A DNA stretch of 64,000 nucleotides from Rotaria socialis (lineage: Eukaryota; Rotifera; Eurotatoria; Philodinida; Philodinidae): the NCBI GenBank assembly GCA_905331475.1, contig CAJNYU010000181.1, forward strand, positions 620,001-684,000. Reading direction: 5' to 3'. Under the pieces are notes generated by a model. The model was not told the origin of the DNA and did not search any database. It saw nothing but the letters and a program-made list of their open reading frames with translations. This document shows, piece after piece, positions 1 through 13,500 of this stretch (position 1 is the first letter of the stretch; each line of letters starts with the position of its first letter). A program made the position numbers and the translations under genes.

Positions 1-2768
<2,768 letters not shown>

Positions 2769-3244
2769 GTTTCTTTTTTTTTCTTAATCAGATAAGATGG
2801 TCAATCTTTATATGTCGTATGTTTCCCTTTGATTCATTTGTCTTCATCCTCTTTTAAATTATGATTTCTATATGTAAATAGTTCTTTCTATTTTCATCAC
2901 TCATGATTAGCCCAACTTTTTTCTTTATCTACTTTCATTGTGTTCGGGTTATTTCTATTATTTTTTTTTTCTTCTAAAACTGGCTCTTGTGTATTCCCGG
3001 TTGGTTGGTATTTCTTTTATTCAACTAAACAGACACAGAACAGTTTCTCTCTATCTATATTCTTCGCTTTTGTTTTTTGATAGAGTACATGTGTATGTTA
3101 TTATTTGATGAATCTATTGAACAGTCTCTTCTATTTATGATCTCTACCTTGATATACGTATATAAAAAGGTTTTCTTTCTTTTTGTCTTTATGTCGATTA
3201 GTTATTTTCGAAAAAAAAACCAAATCCTTCAGTGTTCCTATTAC

Positions 3245-3280
<36 letters not shown>

Positions 3281-3762
3281 TGAGGAAGGAAAAGAATACC
3301 TATATTTGTTTTGTTCTGTTTTCTATTTCTGTATTTGTTTTTCGTGTAAACGACGAAATGATTGAATGACTTTTGATTTCTTCTTATATAATATTCTCAC
3401 AATCGAGTTCTACTCGGTTTTTGTTGTTGTTGCGTGTATGTGTGTATTAGTATTTAAAGGCGAGGCAAACGAACAGTAGTTGAAAAGACGATTTATGAAC
3501 TTGGTTTCATATACGTGCTTTTTATTTCATGTTATGTGTCTGTGTTATCTGTTGTTTTGTTCATCTATATTGCACATTTCTTTTCCTTCTTTTGCTTGTT
3601 CTTCTTTCTATCTTTTTTTCTACATATAATTGATAATTAAGAATTAAAACAAAAAAAGGCACACACGTATACAATCACTTAATTTCATTCCTAAAAATAA
3701 CATTTAGATCTGTGGATTGAGAAGTATGGCCGAATTTATTATATTTCTGTTCCTCTTCAGAT
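2769..3762. other. Intergenic / 3' UTR between BCL11-like and SLC25A39-like genes, with GT microsatellite
   Basis: T-rich DNA following the BCL11-like stop codon, with a (GT)n run of about 32 bases at 3247-3278. The short open frames across it are low-complexity and I see no conserved protein. It probably holds the BCL11 3' UTR and the promoter of the downstream carrier gene. Confidence 0.7.
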
Positions 3763-5836
3763 ATGGCTAACGATCCAGCACTATCGCCGATAAAGCCATA
3801 CCAACAAATTATTGCGTCGGGTTCTGGCGCCGTACTAACAGCACTTTTCATGACGTTAGATATCAAACATACAGAAGCTTGAAAGATTATTTGTTTATAA
3901 CCTTTCTATTCAGGTTGACATTGTTTTCCCCATTTGAAAACCAATTAAACTAAATCCTTTCATTAAAATAAATCATACACTTAGAATACCTTGTAGTCTA
4001 TAGTTTGTTCTTTTATTCAATTTGATGTAATTATTAAATTATCGAATAGAAAGAAACAAATAATTTTTGTACTTTGCTGTATTTTTTTACTCATCTTAAA
4101 TTTATCTAATATATTCTGTTTTATATTCTAGGCCTTTCGATGTCATCAGTATGTATATATTTTTAAAAAGAATCTAAACCTATCCTAAGCATGTCAGATT
4201 AGTGTTTACACAAAGAAAAACGCTAATGCTTACATATTAGAATGAAAAGTAAGATTAAGATTTTGGCATTAGTTTCCATTAGACTTAATTAATAATAAGG
4301 TCTAAGATTAAATTAATATTTTTTTTAAACACTCAAATAGAGATGTTATCGACAAGTCTACCATGGATAATTTAAAATTAAATTTTCTCACTTATGAAAG
4401 GCGATGCTTGTCCACTGTATGAAAAGTTTTTTCTAGTACAAAGCACTGTTGTCATGCTATTAGAAGTTTTAATGTTTAAACTATCCGAGATCTAATCACA
4501 AGGAGCTTATCTCCTTGATTGAAATATCTAAGCTAAATATCTATTTAAGACAGTACTAATGCATAGATGTTGTAATTGTGCATACGAATATGAATTCTAC
4601 TGTCAAATGCATTATTTATAACTTAATGTTAAAAATATTTTTATTTGCAAATGAGCAGAAGTTCGATTACAATCACAAACATCAGATGCTGTTCGACATT
4701 TTCCTACTAAATCTTCGCATTTACCAGCAAATGCAATGTCATCATCATTGTTGTCACCCACTACATCTTGTCAACACTATATGACACATCAACCAACAAT
4801 TCATTATACGGGTACACTAGATACATTATCTAAATTAATTCGAGCCGAAGGAGTTCCTGTACTTTGGTCGGGTTTAACACCAGCTTTATGTGTATCAATA
4901 CCAACCGTTATTATCTATTTTACATCGTACATGAAAGCAAAACAATTACTTGGATATAATGAACTAAGTCCTAATCCGATATTACCAGTTATCGCTGGTT
5001 TGTGTGAAAGACAAAAACTAGAAACAAGCGTAATCGATCTATTCTATCTTATAATTTTTAGGCGCAAGTTCACGTATATTTGCTGTGACGGTTGTTTCTC
5101 CATTTGAATTAATTCGAACTAAGGTGCAGTCGGAAAAAGTCCTCTATCGTCAATTGTTTCTTTTACTTCGTAAATCTTTATCAGAAGAAGGACCTCGTAT
5201 TCTATGGAAAGGTCTAATACCTACCATATGGCGTGATATACCATTTTCAATGATCTATTGGTTCCATTATGAAACATTCAGAGGTAAAAATTCTTTTCAA
5301 ATCATCTTCTTTATTTCGTTTTCTTGTAATTTGTTTTTGTATAGCGTATCTTGTGCGATCTAAAATAAATGTTGATACTTATGGAACATTCATTTGTGGC
5401 GCATTAGCCGGTACTATAGCAGCAACATTAACAACACCTGCCGATGTTGCTAAAACATTCCGACAAATAGAACTTGGACGAATTGAAAAATCACCAAATT
5501 CTGGATGCAAACACAGCTCCTCAATCAATAGTAATCAACCCGTGCAATCAACTAAAACTCTTTCTATATTGATACGTATATTTCGAGCTGAAGGTCCAAA
5601 AGGCTTATTCACCGGTATGTCATACATTTATTTATTTGTCGAAATACTTACTTCAGAATTAATTATATTTTAGGACTTGTACCTCGGTTACTAAAAGTAG
5701 CACCAGGTGACAAGAAAAAATATTTATTCAGTTATTTATTCAGTTATTTTTTATTTGTTTAGCCTGTGCCATTATGATTACAAGTTTTGAAACATTGAAA
5801 AAATTTTTCCAACGTATGAATGCTTCGAATATTTGA
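3763..5836 (+). CDS. SLC25A39: SLC25A39/SLC25A40-type mitochondrial carrier (glutathione importer family)
   Basis: Exons 3763-3854, 4132-4148, 4659-4997, 5062-5283, 5345-5614, 5674-5706 and 5763-5836 join to 348 aa, close to the 350-360 aa of animal SLC25A39/40. The three carrier repeats are visible: TPFDVIKVRLQSQ at the end of helix 1, SPFELIRTKVQ, and TPADVAKTFRQIELG, each followed by a second half such as GTLDTLSKLIRAEG..LWSGL and LWKGLIPTIWRDIPFSMIYW. The C-terminus APACAIMITSFETLKKFFQR is typical of the subfamily. Human SLC25A39 is an inner-membrane protein needed for mitochondrial glutathione import. The second exon is a 17-nt microexon. The matrix loop after repeat 1 (about residues 40-85) is Ser/His-rich with only one Cys. 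I chose the start ATG at 3763 because it opens directly into the family-typical PYQQIIASGSGAVLTALFMT helix. Confidence 0.9.
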
Positions 5837-6111
5837 TAAAATCTTAATTTTTTTTACATACTATTGATTTTGCTGAATAAATGAAAAGAAACGAGAAAAG
5901 AATACATTTTATATAATATTTTGCTTACTAGAGAAAACATTATTATTATGACAAAAAAAAGCTTTTTGAGAAATTTTTCAAATAAAAAACTTTTAGCGCA
6001 ACTGGTACATGATCTTACTTTCATCCATAATAATTTATAGAATATTATATAAGGTGCCGACAAGTCGAAATTTCCACAAAATTTGTTTTCGCGGAATTTT
6101 TAGCATGGTTG

Positions 6112-6372
6112 CCCAGGACAATGATTCCTGAAGCAGTATTCCGCGAATTTCTGGCGAAAACCTGCAAGAAACTCGCTGCTTCCGTCCGGAACCTACCGGG
6201 AACTGCCAGGAATTCGATGCAGGAATCCGGAAACCGTATCCAGCTACCAGTTTTTGGCAGGTTCCTGTCGATTCCGGCCGGAACCGGATCCTTTCACCGG
6301 AATACTGCTTCCATGAAATCTGCGAAATACCACAGAACCGGCCGTTTCCGGGACCGGAATGTTCGACCTGGG
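6112..6372. mobile_element. GC-rich inverted-repeat MITE, degenerate copy
   Basis: A GC-rich island in AT-rich DNA. It starts CCCAGG and ends CCGGAATGTTCGACCTGGG; the right terminus is identical to that of the element at 30984-31280. Both copies also contain GAAGCAGTATTCCG and its inverse CGGAATACTGCTTCCAT. The left terminus here is eroded. Open frames in this stretch are a by-product of GC content, not a gene. Confidence 0.75.
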
Positions 6373-6518
6373 TGGATAGAGCTCGTCGAGTTACTTATGT
6401 GTATATAATAAAATAATTTCCACTGAGTTTTTAAGAAAAAAAATTTGATATACGTTTTTACCAAAAATTGCCTTAAAATACAATCATTTTAAAATATGTG
6501 TGATATATTGTTATTTTA

Positions 6519-7460
6519 TTACATCTAGCATTGTTCTTACCCTCCCAAAATAATTTTTTTCTAACACGAGGAACAGTTTGGAGGGTATAGAAGAGTACAA
6601 TTAAACTGACCGATAAAGTAAAATCGGGTTAATTATCAGCCACACATGAAGAACACTATCGATAGCTTTTTTGGCCTCCAGTGGGGTAACTTCCGAACAC
6701 ATCAACTTCTCACAAGAACATATTTGAGTGATTGTTTTTCTTTGATTCTACGCGCCACAGATGTACCAAAAAATCTATGCACCGATTTTAGAATAGGTTT
6801 TTCCATTCTCGAGAAATTCATATTTTACTGAGATAAATCTCAATACGTTAAGAAAAAACATGAAACAATCGTTTGTATTTCTGAAATTTCACTATCATAT
6901 ATTGATCTGTGAGTAAAACAAATAGCATATTCAGAATCAGACGGACAAATTACACCTAGAAAACCGAGTTTCTAGGGAAAACAAGTCTTGCCAAAATTTA
7001 CCTCTACTCTCCCTCAGCAGTTTTTGTCAGAATATTTGCCTGTGGTCCCCTAGGGGTCAATTTTGGTAAAAACTTTCTTTTTCTTGAAATATGGTTTTCT
7101 ATATGTAATTTGCCCGTTTGATACATAGATTTTTTGGTACATCTNNNNNNNNNNNNNNNNTGAAATATGGTTTTCTATATGTAATATGCCCGTTTGATAC
7201 ATAGATTTTTTTGGTACATCTGTGGCGCGTAGAATCAAAGGAAAATAATCACTCAAATATGTTCTTGTGAGGAGTTGATGTGTTTGGAGGTTGCTCCACT
7301 GTAGGTCAAAAAACTGATTGATAGTGCTCTTCATATGAGACTGAGCATTAATCCGCTTTAGTTTGTTGTCCAGTTTAATTGTGCTCTTCTATACCTTCCA
7401 AACTGTTCCTAGTGTTAGAAAAAAATTATTTTGGGAGGGTAAGAACAATGCTAGATGTNA
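6519..7460. mobile_element. Long inverted-repeat (foldback) element of about 940 bp, interrupted by an assembly gap
   Basis: The left arm starts with ACATCTAGCATTGTTCTTAC at about 6521 and its reverse complement is read up to about 7459. The arms extend roughly 270 bases inward, including the 'accctccc' block, the 'tctaacac..ggaacagtttgga' block and a shared 'gcgccacagatgtaccaaaaaatctatg' region given here only by position (about 6750-6780 and 7190-7225). No transposase is visible, so it is a non-autonomous element or the ends of a larger deleted one. A 16-N gap (7145-7160) and one N at 7459 lie inside it. Confidence 0.75.
7145..7160. other. Assembly gap (16 N) between two near-identical 60-bp blocks
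   Basis: The 60 bases left of the N run (7085-7144) and right of it (7161-7221) are nearly the same sequence. This suggests that two contig or haplotype ends overlap and the duplication is an artefact. Any reading frame crossing it, such as the minus-strand one at 7050-7334, should be ignored. Confidence 0.8.
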
Positions 7461-7603
7461 CTTGACGCACGGTGTTACTAGAGATGGACCGGGGGCGATG
7501 GTGCCGGCGAACAACCGTTTGTGCCGAGAGTGAACAATTGATAAATTACCGGGTAACACATCGACTGAAAAAAAATATTTAGCAGTGTTTTATCTGGGTT
7601 TTA

Positions 7604-8665
7604 TTTTTCGGGTGGGCGGTTGAAATTTTTGGAGGGGCTGCTGGCTAGAAAATTTGTTATCATATAGTAACGGGTGGCCCATAAAGAATGATGGTCTCAT
7701 TATTTACTCAATATCGCTTTTGCACTTCATTGATTTGAGCTGAACATTTTCCCAAAAGATTGAGCATTCAATTCTCTACAAACTCATGTGTAAAAGATTT
7801 TTTAAAACTACAACACGGCTAAGTACTGAAATGAGGAAAAAAGGTTAAAAAATCTTCAACTTCCAAGCACTAAATCAGCTTTTTTTTGAAAATTTGCGTT
7901 CCACGTGAAGATCTACAAAAAAACTCAGTCTACCATGTCAAAGAGCATCAGATTTTGGGCAAGATTCATGTCTTCGAATTTTGTTTCATTACAAAATGAT
8001 TAAAAGATTTTGCATCAGTGTTTTTGCTTGTTCTAAAAAACACAATTGTGATGTCATGTTTTTTATGCTTGCACTAAAACGCATGCCATTCACTTAAAAA
8101 GTGTTATTTTTTTGACAATTTTTTTTCTTTGAAAGCCAACATACTCAACTACACCCCTGTACACATGTTCGAGTGATGCAAAGTTTCGTTTGCAGTAGAC
8201 GTTCTTGTAAACCGAAATTAAGGCGTTTTGGACGAGTTTTCAGAAAATATCGATTTAATAGGCGAAGACCACTTTTAAAGAAATGTTTTTCAAAGATATC
8301 GAAAAGAGCGTACTTGAAAATACCAGAAAATATTTCTCCCGTAACTTAAGCCTGCGTATAAATTGTCGAAACATACTCCAAATGTTAATGTATGTTGAGC
8401 TTGAAAGTTGAAGATTTTTTAACCTTTTTTCCTCATTTTAGTACTTAGCCGTTTTGTAGTTTTAAAAAATCTTTTACACATGAGTTTGTAGAGAACTGAA
8501 TGCTCAATCTTTTGGGGAAATGTTCAGCTCAAATCAATGAAGTGCAAAAACGATATTGAGTAAATAATGAGACCGCCATTCTTTATGGGCCACCCGTTAC
8601 TTTTATTAAATCAACTGTTTATTTTCGGATGGGCGAATCAAAATTTCGGGTGGGCGGCGCCCACC
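7604..8665. repeat. Short GGGTGGGCGG repeat units flanking the 934-bp element
   Basis: CGGGTGGGCGGTTGAAATTT near 7610 recurs as CGGATGGGCGAATCAAAATT near 8626 and CGGGTGGGCGGCGCCCACCC near 8646. The 934-bp inverted repeat therefore appears to sit inside an older repeat with these units at its edges. The span given covers the flanking units; the element itself is annotated separately. Confidence 0.5.
7667..8600. mobile_element. Second long inverted-repeat element, about 934 bp
   Basis: The left end reads GTAACGGGTGGCCCATAAAG at 7667 and the right end is its reverse complement, finishing at 8600. The arms stay complementary for about 195 bases (to about 7862 and from about 8402) with few mismatches. 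The unpaired centre has no convincing coding frame. No clear target-site duplication: flanks are 'catata' and 'ttttat'. Confidence 0.8.
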
Positions 8666-8670
8666 CTACC

Positions 8671-9660
8671 CATACGGTAGATAAATCACTGGAATACAGA
8701 AATTTAGACAAGAAGATATGTAACACACAAACAAATGAAGGTAACAATGAGTTCTATTGAAAGATCAATGAATATATGTATTTTTTTTCTTGAAATGCTA
8801 ATCTTCTCTTGATTGCTATTGATATGTAAAACCCTCTACCTTCATATTTTAGAGAGCTTACTTAACTTTTCAATACTATAATTTTCTCGTCTGTCTCGAT
8901 CATGATCATGATCTCTTCATAATCATATTGAAAATTCGACTGCTTACGATAATCATTCAATATCTTGATATAAATAAATATTTTTCTCTTAGCTTTGTAA
9001 CTGTAGACGAGATATCGTAAAGAAACTCAAGCCCATCGGAATATTTCAATAGACTAGAATATTATTGGACCATAATTTAATGAATATTATGCAAAGCCTC
9101 ACAGAATATATAGCTAATCGATAATAACTAAAATAATATCTTCATCATGTTTTACTTTTTTTTTGTCTGTATGATGGCGGCAATACTAGATATATTGCTT
9201 ATCGATGAATAAATCTTCTTGAAGGAAGATAATATATATACATAGGATTCAATGTTGATCTAATATCAATGTTGTTATCGGATAATATGCAAAAAAAAGA
9301 AAAGAACTATCAGTCAACTTTTGTCATGTGTCTATGTTTTTCTTTTGATATCGATTATTAGAAATGCGTAATACTTAAGGTTTTGTTTTTAATTGAATTT
9401 GCCTAGAATTATCTTCAATTGTTATATTTACTAATTTTAGTGTACTATTGAAAGAAGATCAAAATGTAACATAGAATCAGAAAAAAAAGTGTACGCGTCA
9501 ATTAAAGTTCTACCAATCGAGATGATCTAGTTATTGCTTTTCGTCAATTTTATCAGTTAATCGACTTATGCTATCTTTTGGTTTCAAGTGCATAAGATAA
9601 TGTTCATATTCAATAAAACTAAAAAGAAGTAAAATGATAAAACAAAACTATAGACAAAAG
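8671..9660. other. Intergenic AT-rich DNA, no gene seen
   Basis: AT-rich sequence with homopolymer runs and no open frame with recognisable protein content. It lies downstream of the minus-strand EF-hand gene and may include its 3' UTR. Confidence 0.6.
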
Positions 9661-10107
9661 TTAATACCCATCTTCGTCAATAGGTATATCTTTCATCATT
9701 TCCTTCATTTCATTGTCTGACAATGGCTCACCCATAGTCGTCATAGCTGTTTTAAATGTTTCTACATTGATTAGACCTTAAAAAGACTGCATTGAATAGC
9801 CAATGAAAAACAAACTCCTTTTCGATTTACCATAACGATTTTTATCAAAAGAATAAAAAGCTTCTTGTATTTGTTCATATGAATATTTCGTACATGACAT
9901 TGTTGATATTAAATCAATAAACCACAAGTAATCAATATTTCTATTATGAATAAATTCCAAATCAATTTTTGCAAAATCATTTTCTGTTGGCGTAAAACCA
10001 AGTGCTCGTATAAGAAAATGTACATCGTTTACTGTAATAGCACCTGTATTATTTTCATCTATGATTAAAAAAGCTTCTTTAAATCGTGCTTCATCGATAT
10101 CATTCAT
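9661..10107 (-). CDS. Short divergent EF-hand protein, calmodulin / myosin-light-chain-like
   Basis: Two exons on the minus strand, 9831-10107 and 9661-9776, give 130 aa starting MNDIDEARFKEAFLIIDENN. Four EF-hand positions can be traced: loop 1 DENNTGAITVND (ends in Asp instead of Glu), loop 2 degenerate (around IHNRNIDYLW), loop 3 DKNRYGLINVET (lacks the final acidic residue), and loop 4 cut off after DEDGY by the stop. At most loop 1 looks able to bind calcium, so this may be a structural light-chain-like subunit or a decaying calmodulin paralogue. It is transcribed away from the ZSWIM8 homologue about 420 bp off, so the two may share a promoter region. Confidence 0.75.
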
Positions 10108-10529
10108 ATTAATTAATTATAGGAATGAAAAGAGCGAAGAAAAAAAAGAAGAATGATAGATAATTATGTTCTATCGATTCGATATCTGACGACATCTATT
10201 GATTATGAAAGAAGGAAAAAATTAAGAACAATGCAACAATATGGCTGCATATTTTTAACGACACTAGTCAGCTGTGTATGGATCAGACATAAAAAAAAAA
10301 AAAGAAAGACGAAATGAATCATTTGTTCTTTCTTGTTGTTTTATTATTCCCGAGCGAACGAACAAATAAGACGCGGAAGCAATAATAAGCATCGAAAAAG
10401 AAAAAAATGTCGAGGTCCTTTTCATTTGTTTTTCTTATTGCCTTAGAAGGATAGCTGTGCGTCTTTGTTATTTATGAAGATATTTTTGTTCTTTTTTTTA
10501 ATATTTTAGACAGGTATAATGGCTTCGAT
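10108..10529. other. Divergent intergenic region; possible splice acceptor for an upstream ZSWIM8 exon
   Basis: A T-rich tract ends in AG at 10508-10509. The 20 bases that follow read in frame into the ATG at 10530 as DRYNGFD, comparable to the DRFEED segment near the N-terminus of human ZSWIM8. A short upstream coding exon may therefore exist; I could not place it. Otherwise no gene is seen. Confidence 0.5.
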
Positions 10530-13500
10530 ATGACATCAAATTATACTAGAGAAGATGATACAACAGTAATATTCGGAACAAACGGTATTTTTCTTTCTTC
10601 TCCTTCACTTCATCCTCTTACAACGACATCAACAAATAATAATAATAATAATAATTTCGAACCATTAGCCGGCAATATGCTTGATGCTGAAATTGATTCG
10701 GATCCTCAAATGTCCGATAGTGAACTATCATGGCAATCTGTAACTGATGTTGATAGTTTAACTGCTACCAATCATTGGCGTGGTTGGAAACAACAGATAG
10801 CAACATCATCATCAATAGCAACAAGAACTGCACATAATTCATTACCATCAACTAATTCAACATCTTTATGTTTTTTTCCGTCAATAACATCAAATGAAGG
10901 TTTGATAAAAATTAATAGAATTAAATTTGCATTATTCTTATTCTGGATTTAGATCGAATTCCGACTTTAGTTGATTTAAGTGCAAAAACGATTGCTCGAC
11001 ATATCCCATTTGAATTAGTTGAACGATATAATCAACCTGAACAACCAGTACCAGAAAATTTACAACTAAAAATTGCTTTTTGGAGTTTTCCAGATGGTAT
11101 AGAAGATATTCGGTAATTTTTATTTTTTACTTTCAATGATAAACAAATCAATTTTCTTACATGTTTTCTTTTAGTTTATATACGTGTGTTGCGAATGGCA
11201 GTACCGATGAATTTACTAAAGCTGAAGCATTACAACAAGCAAAAGCTGTACAAAATATGTTACAGATTGGTTTTCATTTAAGTTCACAAGTTTATGATAT
11301 TAATTCAATAACAAATATAAATAAAGCAACGATGCAATACTATCATGTATCAATTATATTTGATAGAAAAAAGATTACTTCGTGCCATTGTACATGTAAT
11401 AATCCAAGTTCATGGTGTTCACATATTGTAGCTGTTTGTCTTTGCCGGATAGCACAAGTAAAAATTTGATATCTCTTTCGTTATATATATATCAATTCTT
11501 TTTTAATTCATGTTTTTCAGCCAGAGAATTGTTGTCTTCGAGCACCAGTTTCTGAATCATTATCACGACTTAAAATTGATCAATTACGGTATGTCGTAAA
11601 TGTTCGCATTAGAATTGATATTTTACTAGTAGTTGTGTTGTTTTTATTTCAGTAAATTTGCGCAATATCTCATTTGGGAAATCCCTCAACAAGTATGTTA
11701 ATTCTTGTATTGAACTATATAATATTCAATTGTACTTTTATTATTTATAGTTCTTACCTAAAGCTCAGAGTTTACTAGATGAACTACTTAGTGATACGCC
11801 AACTAATGTAAATATGTTGCAAGGAGCACCGGTTAGATAGACAATCTATTTCATATGTTTTTCTCAAGTTTATCTTGTATTTTTGTAGGATCCGACTGCT
11901 GGTGGTCTTTCATCAGACATATCTGTCTGGTATTTAGATGAAACAAGTTTACAGGAGAATATTACTAAAACTCTTCATCGTTTTTGTCAACCAACTCCAC
12001 AAGTTGTTGGGTAGGAATAATTTTCTAATTTAGATTTTGATGTGAAGCATATTCAAATTTCTCTCGAAATTCCTGAATTTGTTCATACTTCTTACATGAA
12101 CGTTTTCCCCCTTATTATGTATTTTTAATAGTCTAACTCTAAAGTTTGGGAACTTTCAAACTTAATTGTTATTGAGTCATCTATAACGAAATACATATCG
12201 TCACAAAAGTTTCCTCGAAAACTTTTGTGCAATGCTCCATATTGCATATCATAAAAGTAAAAGTTAGAATAAGCAAATCAAAAAAGTAGTTTAAATCAAC
12301 TCAAAATTGCTGTGTTTCACTTATTGACATAAATAGACTTCGAACTTTTTTCGTTAATTTCTATATCTTCATCTTTGTCATTCTCGAAGTTCAAAATGAG
12401 CTATTTTGTCTCAGTAGAAAATTATCAATGGTGTATAGACACTTAGCAATAATTACGTAAAATTAAAAATATCAGCGGTTTATCTATTTTAATAAGTATA
12501 TTTCAAGATTCGTATTTGCATATATTTAAGTTTATTAGTAAGTTTATCGAACTGAATATATATTGTTCTTATATTCGGAGAAATTATTTTCTTGAAAATA
12601 AAATGATGTTTCTTTCATTTTTTGAATACACATTTAACTGTTTTTTTTTACTCTACTGTTTCAGTGATGTAACATATTTAACGAGTCCACCTATATTAGC
12701 AACAACAGAATACTCCAATCTTTTACGTCCATTGCGTGGTCGTGAACCTGAAGGTATGTGGAATTTGTTACAAATTGTTCGTGAGATGCTTGCACGACAT
12801 GATCTTAATGGTACACAATTACTTGATATTCTTATTCGTCAATGTCTTGCACAAGAACAAGTGAGTTAAATACAAATATGAAATGAGACGCTTTTCTGAT
12901 GCAAATTTTTTCGTCTTCTAGATAATTCAATGGTGGTTTACAACAAAAGTGTCCAACGTTTATAATGAACGTGGTACCAACGGATTGAAACCTCATAATA
13001 CATCTCTTGTTCAACAAGCAAGTTCAGCTTTATGTGATGAAATAGTTCAGATTTCGCGTTTAATTGCATTGAACCCACGTTTAAATAATGATGAACGTAA
13101 TTCAATCTATATGAAATTATGCTCATGGCATTTATCAATCATAGAACGTATATGTAAACAAAAAACTACAACAACTAATATATCAACAACGACTAATGGA
13201 GTTTATACAAACTCATCAATGAATTTAACGAATGATCGAACCTTAAACCAAAAGCGACGTGATATTGATATATTTCCTGGATTTTTACCAGCTATTGAAG
13301 TATGCCAAATCGATTGGAATAATTGTCCTTATTCTCCAAATAAAATGGAAGAAAATAATAACAATAATAATACACGCTCATGGTCGGAATATATCCGTTC
13401 CTACGATGAATTATTATTAGATGGATATTTAAAGTTAAATTCAAACACACATTTCAATGTAAATACTCAACAACAAATTATATCTCCACCGATATCAAAT

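Noticed and set aside
6109-6408. Open frame of 99 codons
   Set aside because: It lies inside the GC-rich MITE, where stop codons are rare by composition; no protein similarity.
7050-7334. Minus-strand open frame crossing the N run
   Set aside because: It spans an assembly gap between duplicated blocks inside an inverted repeat.
6519-8600. Inverted repeats considered as a CRISPR-like or replication-origin structure
   Set aside because: There are two long arms, not many short direct repeats, and the setting is a eukaryotic chromosome; foldback transposons explain it better.
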